Source: Flavobacteriaceae bacterium
GTDB lineage: Bacteria > Bacteroidota > Bacteroidia > Flavobacteriales > Flavobacteriaceae
Assembly (NCBI GenBank): GCA_018401115.1
Contig: JAGYKX010000006.1
Coordinates: 89,783-153,782, forward strand
DNA: 64,000 nucleotides
Direction: 5' to 3'
In this document: one piece after another, positions 19,083 to 28,171 of the stretch
Layout of the letters: every line of letters starts with the position of its first letter
How positions within the stretch are numbered: the stretch's first letter is position 1
The notes under the pieces: generated by a model
Database searches by the model: none
What the model was told of the DNA's origin: nothing
The model's input: the letters and a program-made list of their open reading frames with translations, nothing else
Program-made: the position numbers and the translations under genes

Positions 19083-19781
19083 TTATTTTTCATTTCTCTT
19101 GTGTTTTAAGAATTCTTGTAAATCCTTGTTAGAACCATAAAGGACTAAAATATCTCCGTTTTCTAGTGTTTGATCTGGAGTTGCAATTCCCTCAATATTT
19201 AATTCTGTACGGCTTTTACCTACTAAACTTTTTACTTCTGATTTTTTCATAATTGTTAAAACCAAAATATTGAATTTTCTACGAAATCCAATTTCTCTTA
19301 TTGTCTTACTAAAGTACTTTTCAGGAACATTTGCTTCTATAATGCTAAAATGTTCATTTAGTTCAAAAGAGTCAACAACATTGTTAAGACAAAGTTTTTT
19401 TGCCCAACGTTCAGCAGTTTCTTCTTCTGGGTGAACAATTTCGTCTACTCCAATGGCTTCTAATACTTTTTCGTGAAGTGGATTTATGGCTCGACTGATG
19501 AGCCTTTTTACTTTCATGTTTTTGAAAAGCGCAGTAGTCATAATGTTAGCACCTTGATCTTCCCCAATTGCAATAATAACAACATCAGTATCTTCTAGAG
19601 GAAGACCAGAAACTGTAAATTCATCCGTAGCGTCCATACAAATGGTATGTGATATTTTCTCCTTGTATAAATCGACCTTTTCCATTCGTGAATCAATTCC
19701 GATAACTTCATTTCCATGAGAAGTTAGTTTTTGGGATAGTGAAGCCCCGAAATTTCCAAGTCCTATGATTAGATACTTCAT
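19083..19781 (-). CDS. TrkA/KtrA-type potassium uptake regulatory protein (RCK domains)
   Basis: N-terminal GLGNFGASLSQKL Rossmann motif, TrkA-C-like tail, adjacent to TrkH. Confidence 0.92.
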   Translation of the reverse strand: MKYLIIGLGNFGASLSQKLTSHGNEVIGIDSRMEKVDLYKEKISHTICMDATDEFTVSGLPLEDTDVVIIAIGEDQGANIMTTALFKNMKVKRLISRAINPLHEKVLEAIGVDEIVHPEEETAERWAKKLCLNNVVDSFELNEHFSIIEANVPEKYFSKTIREIGFRRKFNILVLTIMKKSEVKSLVGKSRTELNIEGIATPDQTLENGDILVLYGSNKDLQEFLKHKRNEK

Positions 19782-19791
19782 AAATCAAATT

Positions 19792-21528
19792 TTAGTTAAT
19801 CGTAATTTCCTCTGTTGGGTAACGATAATTTTTATGTTTAATCTTTTTAAAAACCGCAATGATTATGGTTAGCATACTAACTCTGCCAGTAAACATAATT
19901 AATATTAACACTAATTTACTTAAGGATGAAAAGCTAGCGGTAACTCCCATACTCAATCCAACTGTACTGTATGCTGAAAAGCATTCAAATGCAATATCTT
20001 TTAAGTTTTTGTCGGGATCAAAAACAGAAATTAACATAATCCCAGTACCAATAACAATTAGTGATAATGAAATTATAGCAAATGACCTTTTTACAGATAT
20101 GTCCGCAATTTCTCTCCTAAAGATTTCAATTTTAGTTTTACCTTTTGCGAGACTTAAAATGTTCAAAGTAGCAATTGCAAAAGTACTTGTTTTAATTCCA
20201 CCCCCAGTTGATGATGGGGAAGCCCCTATCCACATAAGAAGAAAGACCATCATTGTGGTTGAAAATAACATTGAAGAAGTATCAATAGTATTAAAACCGG
20301 CAGTTCTTGGTGTAGTTGCTCCAAATAGTGCGGTTACAGCCTTTCCAAAAGAATTATGATCAGCAAGAGTATTATTGTATTCAAGAACATAAAAGGCTAA
20401 AAACGATAAAAGAGATATAGAAAAAGTAGTTATAAGTGTAATTCTGCTATTGATATGTAACACCCAAGGTCGGTACCCTAAGTTCCTGCTTTTTGAAAAT
20501 AGTATTTTTTTAATTCGATACTTTATGTATTTAAGAATGTTGGAAACTATAGGAAATCCTAATCCTCCAAGGGAAAAAGTTAGAATTATAATTAGTTGTA
20601 GGAAATAATTGTATTTGAATCCACTTTCATATAGACTATTTGATAAGGTAGAAAAACCAGCATTGCAAAAGGCAGAAATAGAATGAAACACTGAAAAAAA
20701 TATTTGGTCATACTGTGATTTAAAGTCGTTTGCGTTAAGACTACTATAAATAAGAATGGATGAAAACAATTCTATACTTAGTGTGATTAAAATAATATAC
20801 TTTATAGTGGAAAAAACTTCTCCAATTTTCTTTGAACTATTCATATCGCTTAATGCAAGTTGATTCTCATAGCTAGAACCACCTTTAAAAAAATAGCTGA
20901 AGTAGCTTGCAAACGTTAAAATTCCTAGTCCTCCGATTTGAATTAGTATCATAATGATAATTTGTCCAAACTCAGTAAAATATTGACCTGTATCTACCAC
21001 GACAAGTCCTGTAACACATACAGCACTGGTAGAAGTAAAAAGAGCATCAATAAATGAAATACCAGTATAAGTCGCGTTAGGCAGCAACAGTAGAAAGGCA
21101 CCTAATAATATTATCAGAAGAAAGCTGCTTACAAAGAGCTGAGCAGGATTTAAAAGGGTTCTTTTATAGTTGAATTTTATTTCTGAAAATTCCCGAATAA
21201 AGGTAAATATAACAGCTATTCTAACCCAAATTGGATTTTCTAGCAAAAAATCAGTTTTGAAAGGCACTCCAACGAAAAGGTACATGTAGAATATCCAAAC
21301 TGTAAATGCAATTGACAACAAATCAAAAATAAATACTTTCCGTTTTATTAATTTAAAATTTTCAAAATATCTAAATATACTAGAGAAGATCCCTATACCA
21401 AGTACAACAAAAAATATACTATCAAGAATGTGCTGTAATGATTTGCTTTGAGAAAACCCAAAGTCAAAAAAAAATGCTAACAATCCAAAGATGCTAACCC
21501 ATAAGGCAGTTTTATATAAATACTTCAT
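19792..21528 (-). CDS. TrkH/KtrB-family potassium transporter
   Basis: Selectivity-filter-like segments TSTSAVCVTGL, SAFCNAGFS, GATTPRTAGFNT and SAYSTVGLSMG. Confidence 0.93.
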   Translation of the reverse strand: MKYLYKTALWVSIFGLLAFFFDFGFSQSKSLQHILDSIFFVVLGIGIFSSIFRYFENFKLIKRKVFIFDLLSIAFTVWIFYMYLFVGVPFKTDFLLENPIWVRIAVIFTFIREFSEIKFNYKRTLLNPAQLFVSSFLLIILLGAFLLLLPNATYTGISFIDALFTSTSAVCVTGLVVVDTGQYFTEFGQIIIMILIQIGGLGILTFASYFSYFFKGGSSYENQLALSDMNSSKKIGEVFSTIKYIILITLSIELFSSILIYSSLNANDFKSQYDQIFFSVFHSISAFCNAGFSTLSNSLYESGFKYNYFLQLIIILTFSLGGLGFPIVSNILKYIKYRIKKILFSKSRNLGYRPWVLHINSRITLITTFSISLLSFLAFYVLEYNNTLADHNSFGKAVTALFGATTPRTAGFNTIDTSSMLFSTTMMVFLLMWIGASPSSTGGGIKTSTFAIATLNILSLAKGKTKIEIFRREIADISVKRSFAIISLSLIVIGTGIMLISVFDPDKNLKDIAFECFSAYSTVGLSMGVTASFSSLSKLVLILIMFTGRVSMLTIIIAVFKKIKHKNYRYPTEEITIN

Positions 21529-21615
21529 ATTATTCCATAAAAGTACTGTTTACAAAACAATAACCAAAAACATCTAACTAAATTTGAGTCACTACTTTTT
21601 TATTAAAATTTTACC

Positions 21616-21633
21616 CTGTGATTTTTGTCACAG
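21616..21633. promoter_or_regulatory. Candidate CRP/FNR-family operator (TGTGA-N6-TCACA)
   Basis: CTGTGA-TTTTTG-TCACAG, perfect 6-bp arms, between divergent trkH and MFS genes. Confidence 0.55.
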
Positions 21634-21707
21634 AATAATTAAATAAGTAAAACTACTTTCGCAAAAAATATTTTTAAAAGCTTTATAAGCTAATTTCACT
21701 TAGTTAA

Positions 21708-22946
21708 ATGACAGACAACATAAAACTTGGATTAAAAGAAAATTGGAAGCAGTTTACTCTTTTAGTTGTCGTAAATGCTTTTGTAGGTGGAATGATAGGA
21801 ATGGAGCGCACTATTTTACCTCAATTTGCAGAATTACAATTTGGTGTGGCTTCGAAAACGGCTATACTATCTTTCATTATCGCATTTGGAACTTCAAAAG
21901 CAATAGCTAATTTTTACACAGGAAGACTTTCCAACAAATTTGGACGAAGAAACTTACTTCTATTTGGTTGGATTCTCGCAATACCAATTCCTTTTATGCT
22001 TATGTATGCCTCGAGTTGGACTTGGGTGATTATTGCTAATGTTTTATTAGGAATTAGTCAGGGTCTTACTTGGAGTAGTACTGTAGTAATGAAAATAGAC
22101 CTTGTTGGAGAAAGAGACCGTGGTTTTGCAATGGGCTTAAATGAATTTGCAGGTTATTTTGCCGTGGGTGTAGTAGCATTTCTAACAGGTTCTATTGCCA
22201 ACAGTTATGGCATTACTCCTTATCCATTTTATATTGGAATTTTCATTTCTATCGTTGGTTTTTTATTGACATTTTTTTGGGTAAAAGATACTCGAGTTTT
22301 TGTTACTAAAGAGAGTACAACCGACAATACGACACAACTTAACAATGTGTTTATCGAAACAACATTTAAAAACAAAACCTTAAGTTCAGTAACGCAGGCA
22401 GGACTTATTAATAATTTGAACGATGGAATGATATGGGGATTACTTCCAATAGTTCTTTTTTCGTTACATTTTGACAACAAAAATATTGGAATAATTACTG
22501 CTATTTATCCAACGGTTTGGGGTATTGGACAACTTTTTACAGGGAAAATGTCTGACCATTATTCAAAAAAAGCAATGTTGTTTTGGGGTATGTTCTTACA
22601 AGGTTTTTCCATTTTACTGATACCATTTACTGATGACTTTTATCTTTTATCTTTCATTTCTGCAATTTTAGGTTTTGGAACAGCATTGGTGTATCCAACT
22701 TTCTTGTCTACTATAGCACAGACTACAAGTCCAAAGCAAAGAGCTGAAAGTATTGGGACTTTTAGACTTTGGAGAGATTTAGGGTATGCGTTTGGAGCAC
22801 TTATTTCAGGGGTGACAGCAGATGTATTCGGTATTCAATATGCTATCTTTCTAATTGGAGGACTAACTATAATATCATCACTTGTAATTAAATTCCGTAT
22901 GCCTGAACAGATAAAAACAAATAAGGAAGTTAATAAGTGGGTATAA
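21708..22946 (+). CDS. MFS transporter
   Basis: 12-TM pattern; GRLSNKFGRR and GKMSDHYSKK loop motifs typical of MFS. Confidence 0.9.
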   Translation: MTDNIKLGLKENWKQFTLLVVVNAFVGGMIGMERTILPQFAELQFGVASKTAILSFIIAFGTSKAIANFYTGRLSNKFGRRNLLLFGWILAIPIPFMLMYASSWTWVIIANVLLGISQGLTWSSTVVMKIDLVGERDRGFAMGLNEFAGYFAVGVVAFLTGSIANSYGITPYPFYIGIFISIVGFLLTFFWVKDTRVFVTKESTTDNTTQLNNVFIETTFKNKTLSSVTQAGLINNLNDGMIWGLLPIVLFSLHFDNKNIGIITAIYPTVWGIGQLFTGKMSDHYSKKAMLFWGMFLQGFSILLIPFTDDFYLLSFISAILGFGTALVYPTFLSTIAQTTSPKQRAESIGTFRLWRDLGYAFGALISGVTADVFGIQYAIFLIGGLTIISSLVIKFRMPEQIKTNKEVNKWV

Positions 22947-23143
22947 AATATTTTGTATGTACTCCAAAATTTGAGGCAGCAAGTTTAATTAATTTACTAA
23001 ATATGAAACGAAAAAAATTAATTTTTAAGTTTAGAAAGTCATAGTGCTTAAAAAAAGTTTAAAGAGTATTTTTTTCAACTTCTTAAATATCTCTCAAAAA
23101 TTCCAACATCTTTTTCGAAAACAGATCTTTAGGATTTTTATTT

Positions 23144-23190
23144 TCAAAGCGGAGCTTTGAGCCAAGAGCGAACGCAGTGAGTTGCTTTTT
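23144..23190. terminator. Hairpins between convergent MFS and SbtA-like genes
   Basis: tcaaagc-gga-gctttga (23144-23160) plus a second imperfect stem agcgaac...gttgct followed by T7. Confidence 0.45.
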
Positions 23191-23193
23191 TTA

Positions 23194-24165
23194 TTAAAAA
23201 GTATTCTCTACAATTAAAAAGTATATAGGCATTCCAATAGTAATATTTATAGGAAAAGTTACTGCCAATGCCATGGGTAAATAAAGTCCTGGATTGGATT
23301 TAGGTACGGATATTTTCATAGCAGCTGGTACGGCAATATAGGAAGCACTTGCCGCTAGAATGGCAAACATGAATCGGTTAGAAACATCTGAAGTTACTGC
23401 AGCACTCATTAAAGCAACCAAGCATCCATTAATCAATGGAATTACTATTGCGAAGACTAATGGAAACCAACCGAAAGAGAAAAATGCCTTGAGTTTTCTT
23501 CCACTACTAATGCCCATATCTAATAGGAAAATAGCTAGAAATCCCTTAAAAAGGTCATCTGTAAAAGGTTTTATCCCTTCAGCTTGCTCCGCATTAGCCA
23601 TAAAACCTATGCATAAACTTCCCATTATAAGCAGTACACTTCCATTGGTAAACGCATGTTTTAATACTGTTCTTTTTTTTATGGCAAGTTCTTGGTTGTC
23701 TACTTCTTTACTTAAAGTGAGTAATAAAAGGCCAACGATAATGGCTGGAGATTCCATGAGCGCCATTATGGCTACCATATGGCCGTGTAATTGTAAATGT
23801 TGTATTTCCAAAAAAGATACTGCAGTGACAAAAGTTACCGCACTTACCGAACCATAAGCAGCCGCAATGGCAGCAGCATTGTAAGGGTTGAGTTGTTTTT
23901 TTATTAAAAAGAAGGTGTAAAGTGGAATGCCCATTGAAATAGCAATTCCAAAGAGCATAGAGGCAGCAATTTCTGTATTGAATGTCTCGTGAGACAGTTC
24001 TTGTCCACCCTTAAACCCTATGGCAAAAAGTAAATAAAGAGAAATGAATTTTGATGAATTTGGGGGAATCTCTAAATCACTCTTGACTAAAACAGCTATA
24101 ATTCCTAAAATGAAAAAAAGTAATGCAGGGTTGGTGAGATTGTCTATGAGTAAGTGGTAATTCAA
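23194..24165 (-). CDS. SbtA-like sodium-dependent bicarbonate transport family permease
   Basis: About 320 aa, ten-TM-like; LFFILGIIAVLVKSDLEIP and FAIGFKGGQEL are SbtA-family features. Confidence 0.85.
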   Translation of the reverse strand: MNYHLLIDNLTNPALLFFILGIIAVLVKSDLEIPPNSSKFISLYLLFAIGFKGGQELSHETFNTEIAASMLFGIAISMGIPLYTFFLIKKQLNPYNAAAIAAAYGSVSAVTFVTAVSFLEIQHLQLHGHMVAIMALMESPAIIVGLLLLTLSKEVDNQELAIKKRTVLKHAFTNGSVLLIMGSLCIGFMANAEQAEGIKPFTDDLFKGFLAIFLLDMGISSGRKLKAFFSFGWFPLVFAIVIPLINGCLVALMSAAVTSDVSNRFMFAILAASASYIAVPAAMKISVPKSNPGLYLPMALAVTFPINITIGMPIYFLIVENTF

Positions 24166-24169
24166 AATT

Positions 24170-25126
24170 TTATTTTTTTGAGGCTCTTTCTAATCTGTCA
24201 TTAATGGATTTTCCCAAGCCTGTGTTAGGTAATTTTTCAATTATTATGACGTCTAATTTTAATTTGTCTAGCCTATGCATAGCAGTGTAAAGATTTTTTG
24301 CCGCTTCTTCTAAATGTGCTTTTTTAGATAATATTTCAATTGAATAGGCTGAATCGTAACAGTTGGCTTTTTTAAAAAAAAGCAAACCGATTTTTTTTTC
24401 TTTGTAGTTATCTAAAATACTTGGACTTATTTCTTCTGTAAGAATTGTTGGTGTTTTAGGTGCGTAATGTTTGGCTAGCATTCCAGGGGCTAGTGGTTTT
24501 TTTGAAATGGTTTTAATATAATTAAGTGGCCCACAGATTTCTTCAATAGCTTCCTCTGATATAGATCCAAGTCTGTAGAGCACCGGTGCACCATTTTCAA
24601 AACCAATTATAGTAGACTCAATTCCTTTCTCGCAGGGCCCGCCCTCAAGTATTAAAGGTAGTTTGTTGCCAAAATAGTCTTCTACATGTTGGGCAGTGGT
24701 TGGGCTTATAGATTTAAAAGGATTAGCACTTGGTGCTGCTAAAGGAAAGTCCAACTGTTTTAAAAGTGATAATGTAACAGGATGGTTTGGCATTCTAATA
24801 CCTACCGTGTTTTTCCCAGCAGTAATTATATCAGGGATAAGAGGTTTTCTTTCCAACACTAAAGTGAGTGGCCCTGGCCAAAAATTCTTTGCCAATTGGT
24901 AAGCTTTTTCTGGGATATTTTGAGTGTATTTTTCTAAATCATCCATATGGCCTATATGGACAATAAGAGGGTTGTAGGAAGGTCTTTTTTTGAGATCAAA
25001 AATTTTCGAAACAGCTAATTCATTCATAGCATTAGCCGCCAAACCGTATACTGTTTCAGTTGGAATTCCCACTAGATCATTTTTGCCTAATATCTGGCAC
25101 GCGTCTTCAATTTGAGTACTGATCAA
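24170..25126 (-). CDS. L-threonylcarbamoyladenylate synthase (TsaC/Sua5 family)
   Basis: GIPTETVYGLAANA, KKRPSYNPL and SANPFKSISPTTAQHV motifs; C-terminal Sua5-like domain. Confidence 0.93.
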   Translation of the reverse strand: MISTQIEDACQILGKNDLVGIPTETVYGLAANAMNELAVSKIFDLKKRPSYNPLIVHIGHMDDLEKYTQNIPEKAYQLAKNFWPGPLTLVLERKPLIPDIITAGKNTVGIRMPNHPVTLSLLKQLDFPLAAPSANPFKSISPTTAQHVEDYFGNKLPLILEGGPCEKGIESTIIGFENGAPVLYRLGSISEEAIEEICGPLNYIKTISKKPLAPGMLAKHYAPKTPTILTEEISPSILDNYKEKKIGLLFFKKANCYDSAYSIEILSKKAHLEEAAKNLYTAMHRLDKLKLDVIIIEKLPNTGLGKSINDRLERASKK

Positions 25127-25141
25127 AATAACGTAATTGGA

Positions 25142-25414
25142 TTAATCTTCTAAAATAGTAATTTGAACACTCGCGTTTATAAGCATTCTTTTGTTGCCTA
25201 ACTTTGCTTGTTGTACTATTTCTAGAATGTCTTTGCTGGCCTCTTTTAGTTCGGGAATTCTTTTTACTGCCATAGCATCTTTGTGACCAAAACGTTCCTC
25301 AGAGCTGAAATTTCTCATTTCATGGAAGTGAATTTTAGACTCAAAGAAATTTTTTAAAATTTCTTTGGCCTCCTGATCAGAAAAAGTTCCTTCAATTAAT
25401 TTATAATCATTCAT
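25142..25414 (-). CDS. Conserved hypothetical protein
   Basis: 90-aa ORF with coding-like composition in the same operon; no family recognised. Confidence 0.65.
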   Translation of the reverse strand: MNDYKLIEGTFSDQEAKEILKNFFESKIHFHEMRNFSSEERFGHKDAMAVKRIPELKEASKDILEIVQQAKLGNKRMLINASVQITILED

Positions 25415-25417
25415 GGC

Positions 25418-25585
25418 TTAATTTTTTTTGTTTTCAATAGCGTTTATTTCATGGATAGTTAGAATGCTAAAGGCAATAGCTGCACAAGAGAATAATTTTT
25501 GATGGATAATATCTGTACTTTTAAAAGCAATTAGAATGCTACAGATACTAATGGATAGAGAGCTGATAATTTTAATCCGTGCCAT
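25418..25585 (-). CDS. Putative small membrane protein (55 aa)
   Basis: MARIKIISSLSISICSILIAFKSTDIIHQKLFSCAAIAFSILTIHEINAIENKKN*; two hydrophobic segments; below the ORF-track length cutoff. Confidence 0.45.
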   Translation of the reverse strand: MARIKIISSLSISICSILIAFKSTDIIHQKLFSCAAIAFSILTIHEINAIENKKN

Positions 25586-25626
25586 TACATTTTTTATAAA
25601 ACAAATTTGGTATTTTTAATTCATTA

Positions 25627-25653
25627 ATTTATATTTATGTTTTAAATATAAAT
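25627..25653. promoter_or_regulatory. Candidate LysR operator inverted repeat
   Basis: ATTTATATTTA (25627-25637), 5-nt spacer, TAAATATAAAT (25643-25653) in the divergent intergenic region. Confidence 0.5.
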
Positions 25654-25667
25654 CATAATTAGATCTT

Positions 25668-26591
25668 ATGAATTATACACTGAATCAATTGCAGGTTTTT
25701 TTAAAAGTGGTTCAATATGAAAGTGTCACTAAGGCTGCAGAAGAGTTGCATCTCACCCAACCAGCAGTTTCTATTCAACTCAAGAATTTTCAAGATCAAT
25801 TTGATGTTGCTTTGACAGAAGTCATAGGAAGAAGAATCTACATCACTGCTTTTGGAAGGGAAATAGCCGCTGCAGCAGAAAAGATCATTGAAGAAGTACA
25901 GGCCATAAATTATATGACCTTAGAGTATAAAGGGCGGCTTACCGGCAGGCTTAAAATATCTTCAGTGTCTACGGGTAAATACGTGATGCCTTATTTTTTG
26001 TCAGATTTTATGAAAGACTATGCAGGAGTAGAACTATCCATAGATGTCACCAATAAGAAAAGGGTTCTTGAAAGCCTAGAGAAAAATGAAATTGATTTTG
26101 CGCTGGTCTCTTTACTTCCGAATCAAATGAATATTGAAAAATTAGACCTACTTCAAAACAAGCTTTTTTTAGTGGGTAATTCAAAGGCCAATATTACCTC
26201 TGGATTTAAAATTAATGACGCCTTTCAAGACCTTCCGTTGATCTTCAGGGAGAAAGGTTCAGGAACGAGACAAACCATGGAAGGATTTTTAAAGAGTAAT
26301 ACTGTTGCCGTACAAAAGAAGATGGAACTTACCTCTAATGAAGCGGTTAAGCAAGCGGTTCTTGCTGGCTTGGGCTATTCCATTATGCCACTTATTGGCC
26401 TTAAAAATGAATTGTCTAATAATGAACTTCAAATCATACCCATGAGAGGTTTGCCCATTACTACCAACTGGAGTCTTATCTGGTTAAAAGGGAAAAAGCA
26501 TTCTCCAGTATCATTGGCTTTCTTAGAACATTTAAAAAGAACCAAAGACTTTATTACCCACAAGAGATTTGATTGGTATGAAAAGTATTGA
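25668..26591 (+). CDS. LysR family transcriptional regulator (CbbR/CysB-like)
   Basis: N-terminal wHTH LNQLQVFLKVVQYESVTKAAEELHLTQPAVSIQLKNFQ; substrate-binding domain. Confidence 0.93.
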   Translation: MNYTLNQLQVFLKVVQYESVTKAAEELHLTQPAVSIQLKNFQDQFDVALTEVIGRRIYITAFGREIAAAAEKIIEEVQAINYMTLEYKGRLTGRLKISSVSTGKYVMPYFLSDFMKDYAGVELSIDVTNKKRVLESLEKNEIDFALVSLLPNQMNIEKLDLLQNKLFLVGNSKANITSGFKINDAFQDLPLIFREKGSGTRQTMEGFLKSNTVAVQKKMELTSNEAVKQAVLAGLGYSIMPLIGLKNELSNNELQIIPMRGLPITTNWSLIWLKGKKHSPVSLAFLEHLKRTKDFITHKRFDWYEKY

Positions 26592-26721
26592 GCCTAATAA
26601 ACCGAATATATTGGCAAATTACTTTTTTGCTTATTGCAGTCTATGAATTATATTTAAAAACAGAAAATTTTTCCAAAGGAGTTACTAAATTTAGCGCTAC
26701 TTATCAATAAACACCAAACTT

Positions 26722-28170
26722 ATGCGCGTTTTGAATCGCTTTTTTTTTATTGCATTTCTACTATTTATTAGCTGTGCTAAAGACAACGGGGATAGTCCTG
26801 AATCTGAAAAACCAGTGGTATTTGCCGTTCAGACCAATGGAAGTCAGTTGCCATATATGATGGTAGAAACCTCTAAAGCTATCTTAAATGAGCCCAAGGT
26901 TGCTGCAAATTTAAGGGTGTTTTTGAATAAGTCATTAGCGCATGAAACGTCCATAGGAATTGAGTACAGAGGCTCTACCTCGTATAGAATGTCTGACAAA
27001 AAATCTTATGGGATAGAAACTTGGGATGCCGCTGGTTTAGATGCTCCTTATGCTTTTTTAAATTACCCAGAAGAAGAAGATTATATTTTCATGGGGCATG
27101 TCTTTAGAGCGTCTCAAAACACCATTTTTGATCCCTCTCTCATGCACCATCATATAGGATATGAAATGTATCGTTCTATGGGCCGTTACGCCAGTAGGAC
27201 CCAGTGGATAGACCTGGAGATTAACGGGGTGTATATGGGAGTATATCAGTTCATGGAAAAGCTCAAAAGGGATAAAAATAGAATAGATATTGAGAAATTA
27301 ACGCCTTTAGACACCAACGCAACAGCTATTACAGGTGGGTATATTATTAAAATAGACAAAACAGCAGGTGGTGAAAATGGGATAGGACAACCTTTAGAGT
27401 ATTTTGACAACAATTGGGGAGACGACGCCCTCTATACTGCTGCAAACTCGTGGCGTTCCCAATACGATATTTTTAAACAGCCCATTAATTTTAATCCATA
27501 TAGGGCTCCTTACCATCCAGATCAATATTTAGAGACCTATTTCTTGTACGAGTATCCCAAGGCAAACGAGATTACCAATGCTCAAAAAGAGTATATACAA
27601 GGCTATATTCACGACTTTGAAACGGCGCTCATTAATGATGATTTTACCACAGATACGCGAACCTATACAGACTATATTGATTTAGATAGTTTTGTAGATT
27701 TCTTTATTATTAATGAAATTACAGGTAATGTAGACGGCTACAGGCTCAGTACCTATATGCACAAACAAAGGGGTGAAAAACTCAAAATGGGACCTATTTG
27801 GGATCTCAATATTGGCTATGCCAAACAGGGTAGGGTGCCGGTAACGGATTGGATTGCTAATTATAATGTTCATGTATCACAAGACGCTTGGATGGTCCCA
27901 TTTTGGTGGCCTAGACTTTTAGAGGATCCTATTTTTAAACAGGCTTTAAAAAGCCGATGGACCACCCTAAGGACCAGTACTTTTAGCGACGCATCTGTGT
28001 TGGGTAGGGTAGAACAAACCGCTACTTACCTGAAGGATAACGGTGCGGTAGATCGCAATTATAACAAATGGACTGGGATTGCTGTGGATTATGATGGGGA
28101 GGTTTCCATTTTAAAAAACTATTTAGAAAATAGGCTTCAGTGGATGGATCAGACCATTAATAACTATTAG
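26722..28170 (+). CDS. CotH kinase family lipoprotein
   Basis: Lipobox FISCA; IEYRGSTSYRMSDKKSYGIE and LEINGVYMGVYQFMEKLKRDKNRI typical of CotH. Confidence 0.88.
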   Translation: MRVLNRFFFIAFLLFISCAKDNGDSPESEKPVVFAVQTNGSQLPYMMVETSKAILNEPKVAANLRVFLNKSLAHETSIGIEYRGSTSYRMSDKKSYGIETWDAAGLDAPYAFLNYPEEEDYIFMGHVFRASQNTIFDPSLMHHHIGYEMYRSMGRYASRTQWIDLEINGVYMGVYQFMEKLKRDKNRIDIEKLTPLDTNATAITGGYIIKIDKTAGGENGIGQPLEYFDNNWGDDALYTAANSWRSQYDIFKQPINFNPYRAPYHPDQYLETYFLYEYPKANEITNAQKEYIQGYIHDFETALINDDFTTDTRTYTDYIDLDSFVDFFIINEITGNVDGYRLSTYMHKQRGEKLKMGPIWDLNIGYAKQGRVPVTDWIANYNVHVSQDAWMVPFWWPRLLEDPIFKQALKSRWTTLRTSTFSDASVLGRVEQTATYLKDNGAVDRNYNKWTGIAVDYDGEVSILKNYLENRLQWMDQTINNY

Positions 28171-28171
28171 A

